This document shows positions 24,601-37,690 of a stretch of DNA of 64,000 nucleotides, one piece after another. How positions within the stretch are numbered: the first letter of the stretch is position 1; each line of letters starts with the position of its first letter. The notes below the pieces were generated by a model. That model did no database searches and had not been told where the DNA came from. It saw only the letters and a program-made list of their open reading frames with translations. This DNA is from Paralvinella palmiformis (Eukaryota > Annelida > Polychaeta > Terebellida > Alvinellidae), in NCBI GenBank assembly GCA_025642065.1, contig JAODUP010000508.1:62001-126000 (forward strand), in the 5' to 3' direction. The translations under genes were made by a program, and so were the position numbers.

Positions 24601-27600
24601 GTTTTATTCTTATCCAGATGTCTTACTGGCATATAACATCTCAGGACAGTTTTATTCTAGTTTTGGTGCTTCAGTAAAATACTGTTATTATTATTAAAAT
24701 ATTATTATTATTATCATCAGTGTTAATATCCTAAGATCAGCCAAGTTATATCCCTATCTAGCACTACAGCAAAGCAGACATACTCCAATTTACCAGTGAC
24801 ATTAAACAAAACATAAATATTTCTATAACATAACACAGATCTAAACAGAACAGTCATGAAACTGTTATTATAAATAGTTTATACATAAAGAATAAATAAG
24901 CACCAAAGAAATAAAATGGCTTAATTCGTACATTTCCATTTTAAGATGGTACCTACACTGTCCTTGTGCCACACACCATTCCAACTGAAGTTGTGTTTCC
25001 ATTATAACAATGAAATGGCAATTAACTCTGGCTAATCTAGTAATGGCAATAAATTAATATGGGTACATATTAAATGAAAATAAAAAATTCAAATAATATA
25101 ATTATCTTACTTTTCAAAAACTGTTGAAATAATATTTTGTACAACACTGATATGACTGTACATTGGAACTATTTCTCATCCTACTAGATATTTAGCTGTA
25201 TCAATAAACTGAGCCCACATTTCTTTAATATTTTAAACTTCACAAGTAATCAATCACATGTAGCCATACAATTACAAGTATGCAAAAGATCAAGCAAATG
25301 TTTGTAAGTGAGTGTAGTCCCAGAAATGTTTAAATAGCCACATTCACGGGGCAACTGACCCGAGATGTTATTTGTTCAGGGCACTCAACAATATCATTAA
25401 AAAGAATTCACATGCTGGGGACTTGATTGAAAGCCTCACCAGGCACTTGATTAAAATCCACCAAACATACAAGGCTCTCATAATATAAAAACCTATACAA
25501 TAATAATAACAATAAATGTAAACCTGTGAAGCAGTGGTGCTGGATTTCAATAACTTACAAAAATGTTTACATAAAGATTACAACAACAAAAATTGGCAAC
25601 CTCGAAGTCTGTTCTTGTCCACCTGTCCTTAAAAACACACATTACCTTAATGCATTGAGATCGAGGGGGGGGGGAGAGATAGCCACTAGTCATCAAACAG
25701 ACCATACTCCTGGCATATGTCAAATAAAACTTATTTCTATCAACAACAACGTACTCTTCCTGTCATACAAAAGCTGGAAGCCACTTACTGGACCACTCCA
25801 ACAGGGCAGTTGGTATTACAATTTAGTGTAGATCTCTGGGTCACAGGATCAATTCACATTGTGTTATTGTTACCTGTGTCTGTGAGATATTTCATTTTAC
25901 TATCTCATTTTAGTCACCAGTGATACTTACTCAATGCCCGACTAACTTACTCAAGGCTGGCACATTTTCTTTTACTTATTCCATAATTTATTTTGGTCCA
26001 TTGTTTTTATTCAATCCAGGGCTCGACATTAGTGGTTGTCTGCCTGTCCGGGACAACCAAACTACGTAATCGAACATGTAAAACCACATGCTTGGTTGTC
26101 CCCCTGTGTAAAGGCGTATTTGCGATTGTGCCGTCTACCAATACAAAACAAATTCAAAATTTTGGACAAGTGATTTTTTCCAGGACAAGTAAAAATGAAG
26201 TGTGACTTGTCCGACATGACAAGTGGCAAAAAAGTTTATGTCAAGCCCTGCAACCTTTAACTTTTTACGGGCCCCACCACCACCACAATTCAACTTCAGT
26301 GTTTTCCACTGGACATGTATATACTGGAGTCCAGAGTTATTCCTTGGATTTGGGCTGCATGTGTCAGCCCATTAGATCAAAATTTCATGGGACTTTTCGA
26401 GATACCATGGGACATTTGATCAACCAAAATGAAATGATTTGTGAATTCTGGATTGCATATCGTACTACAAATGAACATTTCTTTTTTCCAATGAATTGTC
26501 TATTTGTGTGGTTGCTTAGCAAAAATAAATTCGATGCGCTCTTGGGCCCATGACTTGTTTTTTTTAGCTGGGTCTTTGGGCCGCCCCCGCGGTCCTAGGA
26601 ATAACTCTGCTGGACAGGTATAAATTTATACAAACATTCGTGTCAAGAACACCAAATATGGCACAACACTTGTAAGAATGAAAAAAATGGTGAAGAATGG
26701 GCCCAAAGTACAGGTGAATTAATACATATAGCTGGCTTACTGAACTGAATTCAAATACATATAAAATTCTTTGTGTAATGAGGCATAAATCAATCATAAA
26801 AGGTAATATAAATCCAATAGAATACTTGTATGGGCTCATTATAAATATAATACTTGTCATCATAACCCCACTGTTATGATAATATACTGACATATGACCA
26901 GTTGATTGATGAAGGTCATCAATCAACTTATTGACATATCATGTCCAGTTAATCTTTCTGGCTATAGTGATCAAATCAGTTATGATAATCTTCTATATTA
27001 TAATGGTCTGGTCCTTTGCCAACCAATCACTGTTTAAACAACTGTGTGTATGTCATGTGCATGCTACAAATACAATACACACATACCAAGACATGGACAC
27101 AATTGCCAACATCTAGGCATATATATGTGTGTTTTTATATACACATATACATCTAAATATATACACACACATACCTATATCCTGTTTACACAACACCTTT
27201 AGGGTGTAGGGCCTAGACAGAAGGAGGTTCTGTGTTTCATGAATAACAATTCACCAATCTACATTGTGAGCCATCAGTGTTGACAGCCACATTTTATGAG
27301 CCCCTATTGTTAACTGTCCAACCCTTAAGTCCTTAATGTAGACAACCCAACCATAACAACATAACCCCCCCAAAAAAAAGTCGGGCAGCTGAACAGTAAC
27401 AATATGATCCTCAAATGTTGACAGCCAAAATGTGAAGTATAACACTGTCATGAACAGCCTAACCTAACAGTATAATAATCTCCCTGATGTTGACAACCTA
27501 CTTATGTGAATCTTAAATGTATGCTAACAGTCAAAATATACGAGTCCCTAATATTGAATTGTTTGGTCTCAATTGTCACATCTGGGACACATGGCCATGG

Positions 27601-30600
27601 AGACAGTTCCTAGAAAAACATATACCCGGTACCACAAACCCAGACTTGATTCAGATTCGAGCCCATAAACAGGGGGCAGTCTACATATTTGCACGTTTCT
27701 CTGTTGAGTTACATCTGCGATAAATCAGCTCAAATCGCCAGTTGCGTGGGCATTTCATTTCAGTAGAAAAATTCACACTTAAAATGGTGTCGGTTTCCCA
27801 ACACAAAGTGCTGCCCCAATTCGTGTGTGCATGAACAAACACTTGAATCATGACCTGACATTCTTAAAAGAACATGATGCAATAAACCCAAAAACAAAAC
27901 GAGCAATCAATCAAAAAACATTTCTATTTTACGACTTTTTGTTCAACTTGGTTAAGCAGGACACCGGCAATAACTAAGTTTTAATACACATATAACACAG
28001 AGAAGTGACACTGCCATAACATGGTCACAAACATGGCAAACCCATTACTATCCAAACATGGGCAACACAACTTTAAAAAAGAACATTATTGTATCAGTGT
28101 TATACTTATATATACACACAAGCAAAATTATGAACACAAAATTAATTACTTTACTTTAAGTTCTGAGCTTGCCTAATCAACAGAACTATGTTTTTTAACA
28201 CACAGAAAAAAAAGTTGAACCCTCTTAAAGATCTTTCGCTGGTGTTCATCTTAGGTACCCAAGGTAGAAGCAGATGTTGTACAAAGATAATACGGAGAGA
28301 AAGAAAGCCAAGAATGAAGGTGCAAGTTGTATAAACCAATATTCATGATGTACATAGAAGGATTTAGTTTAATTCACCACACAGGTTCAGCACTAAATAC
28401 TAGGTCATGTATGGTAACTAGTCGTGACTTCTTAAAATAGCTACACAACAATATTGATCTCACTTGATGTAATCAGAATCATAATTGACTGTAATCAATT
28501 ACCTAATCTCAAGTAATCTTAACTGCACTTTCCAAATGTTATATCATGCCAGCTGTTTTAAATTCATGGCTCAACTGTTTACACACATCATAATATCAAA
28601 AATAGATTTTTGGCCACTTTTACACATACTAAATGGCAGGTAATAATACAAAAAAAAACCTAGATATGCCCACAGTAATATCAATAGATATATTCCTATT
28701 AATATTCAGTATTTTCAAAAGTGATATTGGCAGTATATATGTAACGGAGTGAATAATAATGATATAATGCATTCAGGTTCAGATGATATACATGTAGTAT
28801 TCACGATGATAACCATGGTCATTTCATAATAAACTGGTTGCACGACTTTAACGAATGAACAATCAATCTGCTGACGTAACATTTGTTCAAAGTAACATTC
28901 TATCGATAACCATCAACTTTCTGCTTATTAATCCTCGCCACCTAATAGTAATAGACATCACGCACTGATGGCGTGTGTTCAGTAACATTCTCGAGCGAAC
29001 ATAAAATGTTCAACAATGACAACTGAGCCACAAATGAGCCAATAATCATGGGTAAGGGGAACAGGTGTGCCTACAGTCAAACAGCTTAATCCAATGATTA
29101 GGTGCAACCTAATCTCAACCGTTAATCGGGTGGAGTAGGCAAAAACATCTCAAGTGGATTTCTATTGTACTCCAGCCATGATATTGTTGACCCGATATAA
29201 TGGCATTAATTAGATAGATCAGCAACAGAGGCCAGAATGTGGGGAGATAATAGGCCATATACATCGTCGTGAACTGTAATGTTCAGTATTTAACTCTACG
29301 TGATCCACGTCAGGTACACAGCTAGCAAACAGCTCTTGCCACAGCTAGGTACGTGGCAATTTTAGTGGGTTTTTTTTTAAACAGGAAGTGTGAGGAAACA
29401 ATGATTGAATTTTATTCCTGTGTGAACTGAGCTGTGTTCCGAGTTATTAGCCATTAAAACCCAGTTCTGTTATCTAAAAATACAATTCTTAACCAGATCT
29501 GCTATTAAGCTTCATTCTGAACTGCACGTGGAATCCACATTATTAGTTAGCACACATGGATCAATTCAATTCCGGAATTGGCGGGCAATTCCAATTTTGG
29601 GGGCAATTACAAAATTGGAATTGTTCATTTAAAAAAAATTGAATTGGAATTGATAAATTTGGAATTGAAGTTTGCGACAAAAACATTTAATCTACAAATT
29701 AATTTACCATTTAATCTTTTAATTCAGAAATATTTCTTCCATAACAATCCAACTTGGAATATAAACTACTCTGAGTAGGTATTCCAAATAGGTAAAACAT
29801 GGAATTGATAGATATGGAATTGAAAAATTAATGTAGAATTGGAATTGACCAAATGGAATTGACTTCATGTCTGTTACTAACAGTGTTAGTTGGTGAAATA
29901 TTACCATTCATTTTACGTAAAAAAGAATCCAACACTTAAAGACAACAGGATGAAAGCCTAATTTCATGGCCGTAAAGGCGGATTAGTCAATATAATATTA
30001 GTGTTATAACTGCAATATCTGTCAATAACATGTTTAGAGGAAACCTGCTCTCATCCAGCTCAAACTGTTCACAAACAAGATATAATCTGGTTTATTAATT
30101 CATATATCACCCCAAAATTTAACATGTGACTGAATGAACAGCCTAGCTGCGAATGATTTGTTTATTTATACAAAAAACAATGGATTTCATCATTTTTTCA
30201 AGGCATGTAAATAGAATATACAGCTTAAGGGCTGTACCCTACTGATTTGAGGTCCAGGCTGAAGCCTTTCAACGATGGATGAAATCTTCAACACACCTCG
30301 TATTAAACAGGAGAACGTGATCCTGCCACCTGACGGTCTGCAGTGACATTTGCTACTAACTGGATCACGGAAAGGCTTTTAGCCTACAATTTCTGGTCCA
30401 TCCTGAACATTTTTTGCTTGCTAACTTTACCCTACACAATAACCAAATCAGATGAAAATATAAACACAGTCTGAACAGTAGTTATTAACGAGGCTGATTA
30501 CTTTAAACAAAAAGAAAAGATGTGCTGTCCCGTTCCCCCTGTGGGAGCTCATTCTAAATCAGTTTAAATAAGGAAGCGATATCACAAACAAATTCCTTGC

Positions 30601-31066
30601 AAATGTTCTAACTGGACAACAATAAAACTTTCTAACCAGTGTCACAGTTGGGGTCTGACTTTCAGTGAAGTCCCAGTCATGTTTGAACTACTAAATAAAG
30701 TTAAGAATTGTCTTATTCTTTCTACTTCACTCCACATGGCGGTGACAAATTTATACATAGGTCTTTGGGGCAGGGCTCAGCTAAGTTGCCGGGGGGGGGG
30801 GGGGAGCTCAGCTAACCCTCCTTATATAATTATAATTGCAGTCGTATAAAAAATATTTGCAAGGTTTCAATTTTAGGTACTTTAAATTTTTGTCATGGTG
30901 AATACCAACCCTACCTAGAAGGTTATTCGCATCCATTGCACGGAAATAAAGTTGAAGTTTGCCGTGTTTCCGCTTGTGTGTCCTCAAAGGTGTTTTGGTG
31001 TCTTCATTATCTATAAGCTATCCAAAGCAACATCTGCTTTATCCCCTGATCATAAAATTCTAACCC

Positions 31067-31105
<39 letters not shown>

Positions 31106-31605
31106 CTGGATAATGCATGTCTTGCAATCATTTAACCAACCAGTGTTTAGCACTTACATTCAAACAAGAGTAAAATTCAGTATTCTCAAACACACAACAA
31201 ATGACATAATTACCAATAACAGTGACATAACGAGTAATTCTGACATCATTGAGAATTGGACAAGGCAGTAATCAGTAGTATTTCCTACCTTGCTATTTAC
31301 TAGACAACCCAAGTTCAATGCCTTGAGTCGCATTCATTCTGCAAATGACTCGGCTGAAATGAAGTATAGCGTTTGGTGAAGCTTAACTATCTTTACTCAC
31401 CCAGACCTCCACCTGTTCCCGTAGCAGACAGTCCAGCTGGAGCTGCCACGGGACTCGAAGGTGAGACGGGAACCTCATCATCGACCTCCTCGCCGACACT
31501 TCTATCCCCATCAGTAGATGGTGACGAAGCATTGAGCTTCTTCACGTTGATTAGGACGAGACGATGATAAAGACTCTCGATGACTAGTTCTTCAACTGTC
31601 AACAT
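20434..31605 (-). CDS. PLCXD: PI-PLC X-domain protein with long low-complexity N-terminal region, 3 coding exons
   Basis: Coding exons (- strand) are 31605-31401, 23966-21780 and 21341-20434, totalling 3300 nt (1099 aa plus stop). Both junctions are phase 1. An in-frame TGA lies 15 nt before the ATG, so the start is well supported. Residues 1 to about 765 are Ser/Pro/acidic-rich with no recognised domain. The C-terminal part (about 770-1099) aligns with PLCXD proteins: DWMSDLP, LTELIIPGSHIS (His800), the QQLDAGVRYLDLR block (Arg871) and GEHGLY (His883). Family members are membrane-associated phosphoinositide-specific phospholipases. The Asp that normally follows the first catalytic His (GSHD) is Ile here. 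The protein ends ETVV, which fits a class I PDZ ligand. Vertebrate PLCXD proteins are only about 300-330 aa. The family call is firm; catalytic activity is uncertain. Confidence 0.95.
21529..21611 (+). repeat. (TG)n microsatellite in the PLCXD intron before exon 3
   Basis: About 83 bp of TG in a 438-bp intron. Confidence 0.95.
21780..23966 (-). CDS. PLCXD: PLCXD coding exon 2 (long low-complexity region)
   Basis: A single 2187-nt exon, with acceptor ggcttattccag and donor GTTAGT. It encodes a poorly ordered, phospho-site-like region with many SP and TP dipeptides. It ends with DIPPYMRHPDWMSDLP and LTELIIP, the start of the PLC X fold. No known domain was recognised in residues 70 to about 765. 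Confidence 0.93.
24110..25017. mobile_element. 0.9 kb MITE with 48-bp perfect terminal inverted repeats
   Basis: CATTTCATTGTTATAATGGA starts a 48-bp end (24110-24157) repeated exactly inverted at about 24970-25017. The inside has short inverted repeats but no coding sequence. It lies in the PLCXD intron, about 145 bp from coding exon 2. No clear target duplication was seen. Confidence 0.8.
26017..26250. mobile_element. hAT-type MITE (234 bp)
   Basis: The ends CAGGGCTCGACATTA and, inverted, CAGGGCTTGACATAA are typical of hAT non-autonomous elements. Internal GACAAGT/ACTTGTC words form further short inverted repeats. An 8-bp target duplication is not preserved. Confidence 0.65.
27565..27720 (-). 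mobile_element. tRNA-derived SINE (family B)
   Basis: On the - strand, B box GGGCTCGAATCTG and a body with CATGTGTCCCAGATGTGAC, matching the copy near 12.95 kb. In the 7.4 kb intron between PLCXD coding exons 1 and 2. Confidence 0.55.
29560..29875. repeat. Array of GGAATTG/CAATTCC words with palindromic start
   Basis: At least ten GGAATTG or CAATTCC heptamers within 315 bp, starting with the palindrome CAATTCCGGAATTG. Orientation changes near the left side. It could be a fold-back or MITE-like element. In the PLCXD intron. Confidence 0.6.
31401..31605 (-). CDS. PLCXD: PLCXD coding exon 1
   Basis: Starts MLTVEELVIESLYHRLVLIN and ends in a Gly-rich stretch before a strong GTGAGT donor, phase 1. 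The 5' UTR part probably begins at an acceptor at 31724 (ttcttcag). The only recognisable feature is a short predicted helix followed by a Ser/Thr/Asp/Glu-rich segment. Confidence 0.9.
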
Positions 31606-31849
31606 TCTGACTGGTTGTCAAGATAAACGACATCACAGGGCTGCGAAAAGATCAGCACATTACTTCCAATCATGCACTGATTGTACGTGGATCCCCATCC
31701 TCACATTGTGGTTAGGTTAAGATCCTGAAGAAATATGAAATGATGACATTACCATTTTCAAACTTAAAATATGCTCTTTTTATCTGGCATGGTCCATCAG
31801 TTACTGTATTTTGTTAAATAATAGTATTTGACAATGACAGTAAATGAGA

Positions 31850-31910
31850 TATTGCTTATAACATGTGAAATATTGCTTATAACATGTGAAATATTGCTTA
31901 TAATAAGAGT
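31850..31910 (+). repeat. Minisatellite, about 2.7 copies of a 23-bp unit
   Basis: The unit is ATATTGCTTATAACATGTGAA plus two bases. Confidence 0.8.
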
Positions 31911-32153
31911 GGTATATGTGTTTGAGTGCATTTGAACGGCTGTTCTTTGTCAGTATGATTTATGGTCCACTCACTCCACAAATGGCAAGAACTTTGGATT
32001 GGGCTGCTAAGAGCTGAATCACTCTGGTCCAGATTCTACTTAAAATGAAATATCTGTTTGTTTTTTTGGTATCTACCTCCATGTTAAATTATGTTCATGT
32101 AATAAAAGATACAGATAGCTATTATGGTATGTGGTTATAGTAGAAGTAGGACC

Positions 32154-32340
32154 ATGATCGATGATCGATGTTTTACGGCCACTTTTGTGCATATGGTAAG
32201 CTAAATGGGCCGAGTGACCTCCAAAGGCAATGAAGCGAAGACAAAGATAAAACACCCTTTAGATGTGCCGACGCCAATATTCTAATTCAGGTGGTACTGA
32301 TCTGTGGTCCAATGCGCTACCAATTAGACCACGGAGGGCA
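32154..32340 (-). mobile_element. tRNA-derived SINE (family A)
   Basis: Inverted copy in the 5' intron of the PLCXD gene. The head reads, on the - strand, CCGTGGTCTAATTGGTAGCG; the tail is TTTTACGG and GATCATCG-like. Confidence 0.85.
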
Positions 32341-34078
32341 AACAGAAGGACCAAGAACCAATATCTGATACCAGTCAAATGTGAATTTATCACTTTTATT
32401 TATTGCTCACAGAAAAAAATTACCAATTAAAAATATTCCCATTAAACTTAAGATCACTTACTTCAGTGTATATTTATGCTAAATCTAAGTTATCCTATTA
32501 TCACCTTATATTTGTGTCATTTCTTGTATTGTTTAATGTTCAAAGATCAAAATGGACCTTAGTTTCTATTTACTTCATCTGAACAGGCATGAGTAGCTCT
32601 TTTAAAAAACAAACACCTGAAATGCAGGAAAGGAAAATGTAGAGCAAAGTGAACCACAAGCAATTAAGGATGTTGTAAGATCCTGAAAACCAATTAGGTT
32701 TTGTGCAATTTTTAAAACAATCTGAGACTACTTGAGTGGCAACAATACATATCTTTTGCAAGAGAAATTTCTTCAAACCACCACTCCCGATTTCAACAAA
32801 AGGTATTTTCAGCTATTGAAAAACCGTAAATCCGACAAAGACCAGAAAGCTCTCATCCATGTCTGGATCCTCAATGGTGGCTGTTTTTGGTGTGTGACAT
32901 CATTAGACTCACATGAAGCTTGTGAAGTTTTTAGTAATACAGGGTTTTCTTTAATTTTGTATGAAAACTATTATCCACCGAGTGCACATGCAGCAAGCAT
33001 TTAAATATTAACTAATACTGCTCACATGATGATGATGATGATATTTATCAAATGCAGCCATTAAAAGTTATTAACTTGTCTTATTAAATGGAACCTCAGC
33101 TGCACCAACCGGTCAGATGGGTGATGTAGCCAATACAGGTTCAAATTGAACACCCTTAGGAACCTTTTTTAATGATAACAAATTGCCAATTTTTAAAAGA
33201 TGGTTTAGTATTTTAACACACACCAAAAAAATAACCCCTGCAATATGTAACATGGCAAGTTTTGACAGAAGCATACACTAAACTACAAACACAAATCTGC
33301 TTTCAGGAATACTACCATTTTAATTTCACATAAAATGCTCAAAGCTATTATATGAATGAGTGTTACTTGACATGGTTGCTAAGTTGAATAATGTTATTGT
33401 TAAGAAATTATTAATGGCCATTTCTAAGTGACAAATTATTGACCGAGGACTTTTCCAAAATCATTTACAAAACGGATCCTCATTAAAGAAATATGTTAGT
33501 AACCCTATCATTTTTTAAATAATTTTCGAGACGCCCACACCGTGACCATACGATTATGATTATCTATAATAGACCTATTCAGCTATTGTCCTATAGATCT
33601 AATCTATCATTCTATGCCTAGCGCTTCTTTATGATTAGATTTAAGATTAGCAGTCTACCTCAAAAAAAACCAAATCATGGCAAATGTTGAAATGCCTATA
33701 AATATAATAAACTTATAAAGTATAATCATAATAACAATGGCTATATTAGTATATACTAGATCTAAATGTATAATTATCTGTCAGTATTTCGACCGATAAC
33801 TAATCAGGAGATAAAGCAGTTTTTAATACAAAAATGGAGACTTTTCCAAGCAGCGGTCACAAACGCGCATTGCCTTTTTTTGACGTTCGGTCATGACGTT
33901 TATGGAAATGCCTAGAAATGGTCAATCCAGCGTAAGGACATCAGCCGTGACCAGCGACTATTCTGATCTCTGAATGGTTACAAACTCATGTCATAAATAA
34001 ACACCAACTGACAATATGGAAGCTTTAACTGGGGATAAAACTGCCAATTAGATAAGTGACGAGTGACAGTTACTTACC

Positions 34079-34150
34079 GGCGTCCTGGGTCACGACAAAC
34101 GAACCATCAAGTCTCTGACTTTGTCAAAATACCCCGGAACACAATGTCAA
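34079..34150 (-). other. Inferred non-coding first exon of the PLCXD gene (donor at 34079)
   Basis: On the - strand, a strong GTAAGT donor follows ...caggacgccg. An acceptor at 31724 lies just upstream of the PLCXD ATG. Together they suggest a 5' UTR exon with a 2.35 kb intron. The upstream limit is not visible, so the far end given is a guess. Confidence 0.4.
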
Positions 34151-34834
34151 GGTCATTTGTATGAAAACAGTCATTATTAAACAAATTCATTGTAGTAAAG
34201 ATGGTCGAGCATTAACTGGTTTACGGGTTAAATTACTATTGCATGAGTTCAATTCACCAATAGAAGAACTGTCGTTTGTAGTCTATCGGTTTTAGTAGTA
34301 GGAATTAGTTTGTGGGAAAGCTTGAGTCACAGTTTAAATAAATAAAAGATCTGTTCTCTCTCTCTCTCTCTCTCTCTCCCTTGTTGTGCGTATGATTCTA
34401 TATTAATCAAATTTGAATTAAATCTATTTTTCATTGCTCGCACCCATTACATAATAGCACAACGTTTCATCGCCATATTCAACATTAAAATAAACTAGCT
34501 AGAAACTTAGACGAAACACCCCAGTAATCTAATTATCACTAGGATTCTAGTCCCTATGGCAAACAACATCATTTCCGCATTTAATTAAGTTTGATATATG
34601 GCTCTCACGTCATTCCACGTGATTTTAACGTCTTTTCCAAATCATTTCAGTTCTTCCTCGTTGAATACACATATAAACATTTTGTGTAATCTTTGTCACA
34701 CTGTAAACATGCCTCAATGGCTAGCGTTATTAAGTTTATAATAGCAATACATGGAAACGTTATGATAACATTGACCGTACCCTCAGTGTTCTATATTACC
34801 AATATGTTAAAACTAACTTTATAGATATGATAAA

Positions 34835-34982
<148 letters not shown>

Positions 34983-34989
34983 ATCTTTA

Positions 34990-35830
34990 CCAGTCAACGA
35001 CCTAAACAGGTCCTATGTATAATCTAGCTTTCATATCTAAAGTATTAGAAAAAGTCGTATCCAGTCGTTTGAACATTCACTTAAACTGTAATCACTTGTC
35101 TAATGTGTTGTTGTTTTTTTCAGTCTGTTTTCAAACAATTTCACTCTACAGAAACCGCTCTACTCAAAGTTCACACCAACATATCACTGAACATGGACAC
35201 AGGAAAGGTCACAGCACTAACACTAATAGATTTATCTGCAACTTTTGACACCGCTGATTATTCTGTTCTTCCTAGATCGCGTCACTGATTGGTATGGCAT
35301 ATCAGGCACAGCACTCACTTGGATCCGCTCACTCTTAATAAATAGGCTTCAATCAATAAAAATAAGAAACTGTTGTTTTTTTTCTCCAGCGGCAGTGCAT
35401 TTGTTTTGAGGTGTTCCCCCAAGACTGTTCTTGGACCGCTATTGTTTACTCTGTATACCACACCACTAAGCTCTCTTATTCGCAGCCACAAATTAGACAT
35501 TCATTTATGTGGATATTACAGTCTAGTACACATATCTTTATCTACAGCAGATACAGATCTTTCTCTTACACAGCTAGGTGACTGTCTTAGTGAAGTGATA
35601 TTTCAAGCTGGATTTAGGCTCAGTGCGAACAAAACAGATTCTATCATTATTGGTGCATCCAGACAACGCAGCAAACGTACTCGTTTCTTCCCTACGTCCA
35701 TCCTTAATCATATGATCACACACTGTACGTAATCTTGGTGTTACATTTGATTGCGATTTTAATTTCGTGTCATCAACTTGGTAAGGCCTTCTACTCACAC
35801 TGGACTATCTGTGCCAAAGTAAATGGCTCA
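34990..35830 (+). mobile_element. Non-LTR retrotransposon reverse transcriptase fragment
   Basis: Decayed frames read NLAFISKVLEK, FKQFHSTETALL, TALTLIDLSATFDTADYS and, further on, weakly GVPQ- and NLGVTFD-like blocks. These are the fingers and palm of a Jockey/CR1-type RT. It directly follows a long (CA)n(TA)n tract. Confidence 0.8.
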
Positions 35831-36606
35831 AATTCGGTAATTAATATTGGATGCCTTGATTCAATTATTGTTTTGTGTTTTTATCATTTATACGATATTG
35901 GTACATAAAACACTTAGTAATAAAATGTTTAGCATCATAAAAATGAAGACGGCATGTGGTTGAATATTCCTACGCCGCGGCGTAACCTACGACATTTACT
36001 GATCTAGGGAACACCAAAATGGCTTTAGTTTTGTTAATTTTATATTTATTTAAAAGAAAATAATAGTTAGTATTTAAACGCATCTTTTATGTTCTAAAAT
36101 GTACATGTCTACTGTAAAAAATCTAACCATTAATAAATGTCGTATTAAGATGATATATTTTGATTAGCCTTACAAGGTCCGGTGTTCTCTCGCCCGTATA
36201 CATTATTGCTTGTTTTTTTTTTAAATTCAAGACTCTAATGTGGCTCTGGGGTAAGATGCAGTATTTAAAAACAAATAAAACGTGAATGTGCCGGAATTCG
36301 ATTGAATGGTTACGTTAATTATATAATTTAAGCAAGATCATAGTTATGACAAAGAAATCGAGGTGAAACATTATTGTATACAATCCTGCCGCTATTCAAA
36401 ATTAAATAAAAACCCAGCCAACGCAGTATCAGTCACTAAAAGCGCAACAGAATGCCATAGTCTGCTATTTTATATACACATCGACCTAATATAGTTGCTA
36501 ATGTATAGGAACTATTGCGTAAATAAGTCTCAAACAAAATGGATTACTTTTACTTCCGATGGTATCAAGAAGCACCACAGCAACGAATATGTCATTAGCC
36601 ATCTAG

Positions 36607-36608
<2 letters not shown>

Positions 36609-36654
<46 letters not shown>
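36609..36654 (+). repeat. (TA)n microsatellite
   Basis: Dinucleotide tract in the 35.8-40.5 kb intergenic stretch. Confidence 0.9.
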
Positions 36655-36657
<3 letters not shown>

Positions 36658-37339
36658 TTATACATCCTTTCCACTCATCCCTAAAAGCAAACAACAAAAT
36701 ATAAACACAATAGAGATGTATACATAATAATTTTGGTGTTGGCAACCTTGTACGGGATCCAGATACCTGAGCAATCAACTTCGTGATTGAAAATGAGAAA
36801 CGCAGCAAATAATCAAGTACAAAAGCTATCTGTGAGCTACTCATCTTTCAGGAAATATGATATGCCATATAACGGAGGCAGCACAAATGCTTAAAAGGAG
36901 AGATCCATATCAAGATTAGTTAAAACATCTGATATATATGTTGTTAATTGAAGACAAGTGTCGTAGGCAGATGTAATTTTTGGTTACCACTCCCAAATAT
37001 TTAAAATCTCAACCCTTCTCTGTCACTTTATATATATTCAGCTCAATGAAAGAATATTGTACTTATTTTGGACAGGTCTTATTTAATTCTTTTGCATGTC
37101 ATTATATATTGAGGCTTGGAAAATATGGATACAGAATGATTGAGACAGCATACCAAGATAGATAAGGAATATGAAATAAACACTTCTACTGTATTATTTT
37201 CAAAAGTAACATGTTTTTTTAAGTGTCTGGGATCTTATTTTTGGATCTTATTGTAAACATGCAATGCACACCATGTATGGATGGCAATGACAGCTTAATA
37301 TCCCATTACTAATTATAAACGATCCGTGCAGAACATTTT

Positions 37340-37690
37340 AATTACAAGAGAATGACAAGAGTGTTCACTCTTATCTTTGGATCTATTTTATGCTGCAGTT
37401 TGTTTAATTGAAATAGCCCTTTTCCAGCAATTTGTGTGTTTTGCTGGCCAATGATCATTGTTTGTCCCCGATTTTGTCTAGTCACTTTATGGCTTCCGCT
37501 TGTTTGGTTTTGGCAGCATCCAGACATCATGGTGATCACACTGAGACTTTGCTAGAAACAGTAGAACCAGAGATAGCATTGTCCGGTTTGGTTGTTGCAT
37601 CATTGAGTAGTTCATCAGCTGCTTCTAAATCTGCTCTTGCCCGTGACTGCATTGTTTCAAGTTTCAAGAAGATTCGGTTTCTCTGTTTCT
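37340..37690 (-). pseudogene. Decayed coding sequence of unknown origin
   Basis: One - strand frame reads KQRNRIFLKLETMQSRARAD, then LEAADELLNDATTK and, after several stops, CLDAAKTK, LDKIGDK and SLASKTHKLLEKGYF. The steady helical, charged composition through a frame with stops suggests a dead ORF. I do not recognise the family; transposon origin is a guess. Confidence 0.3.

Noticed and set aside
32732..33004. 90-codon + strand frame
   Set aside because: Starts only with a non-ATG codon and shows no motif or family resemblance.
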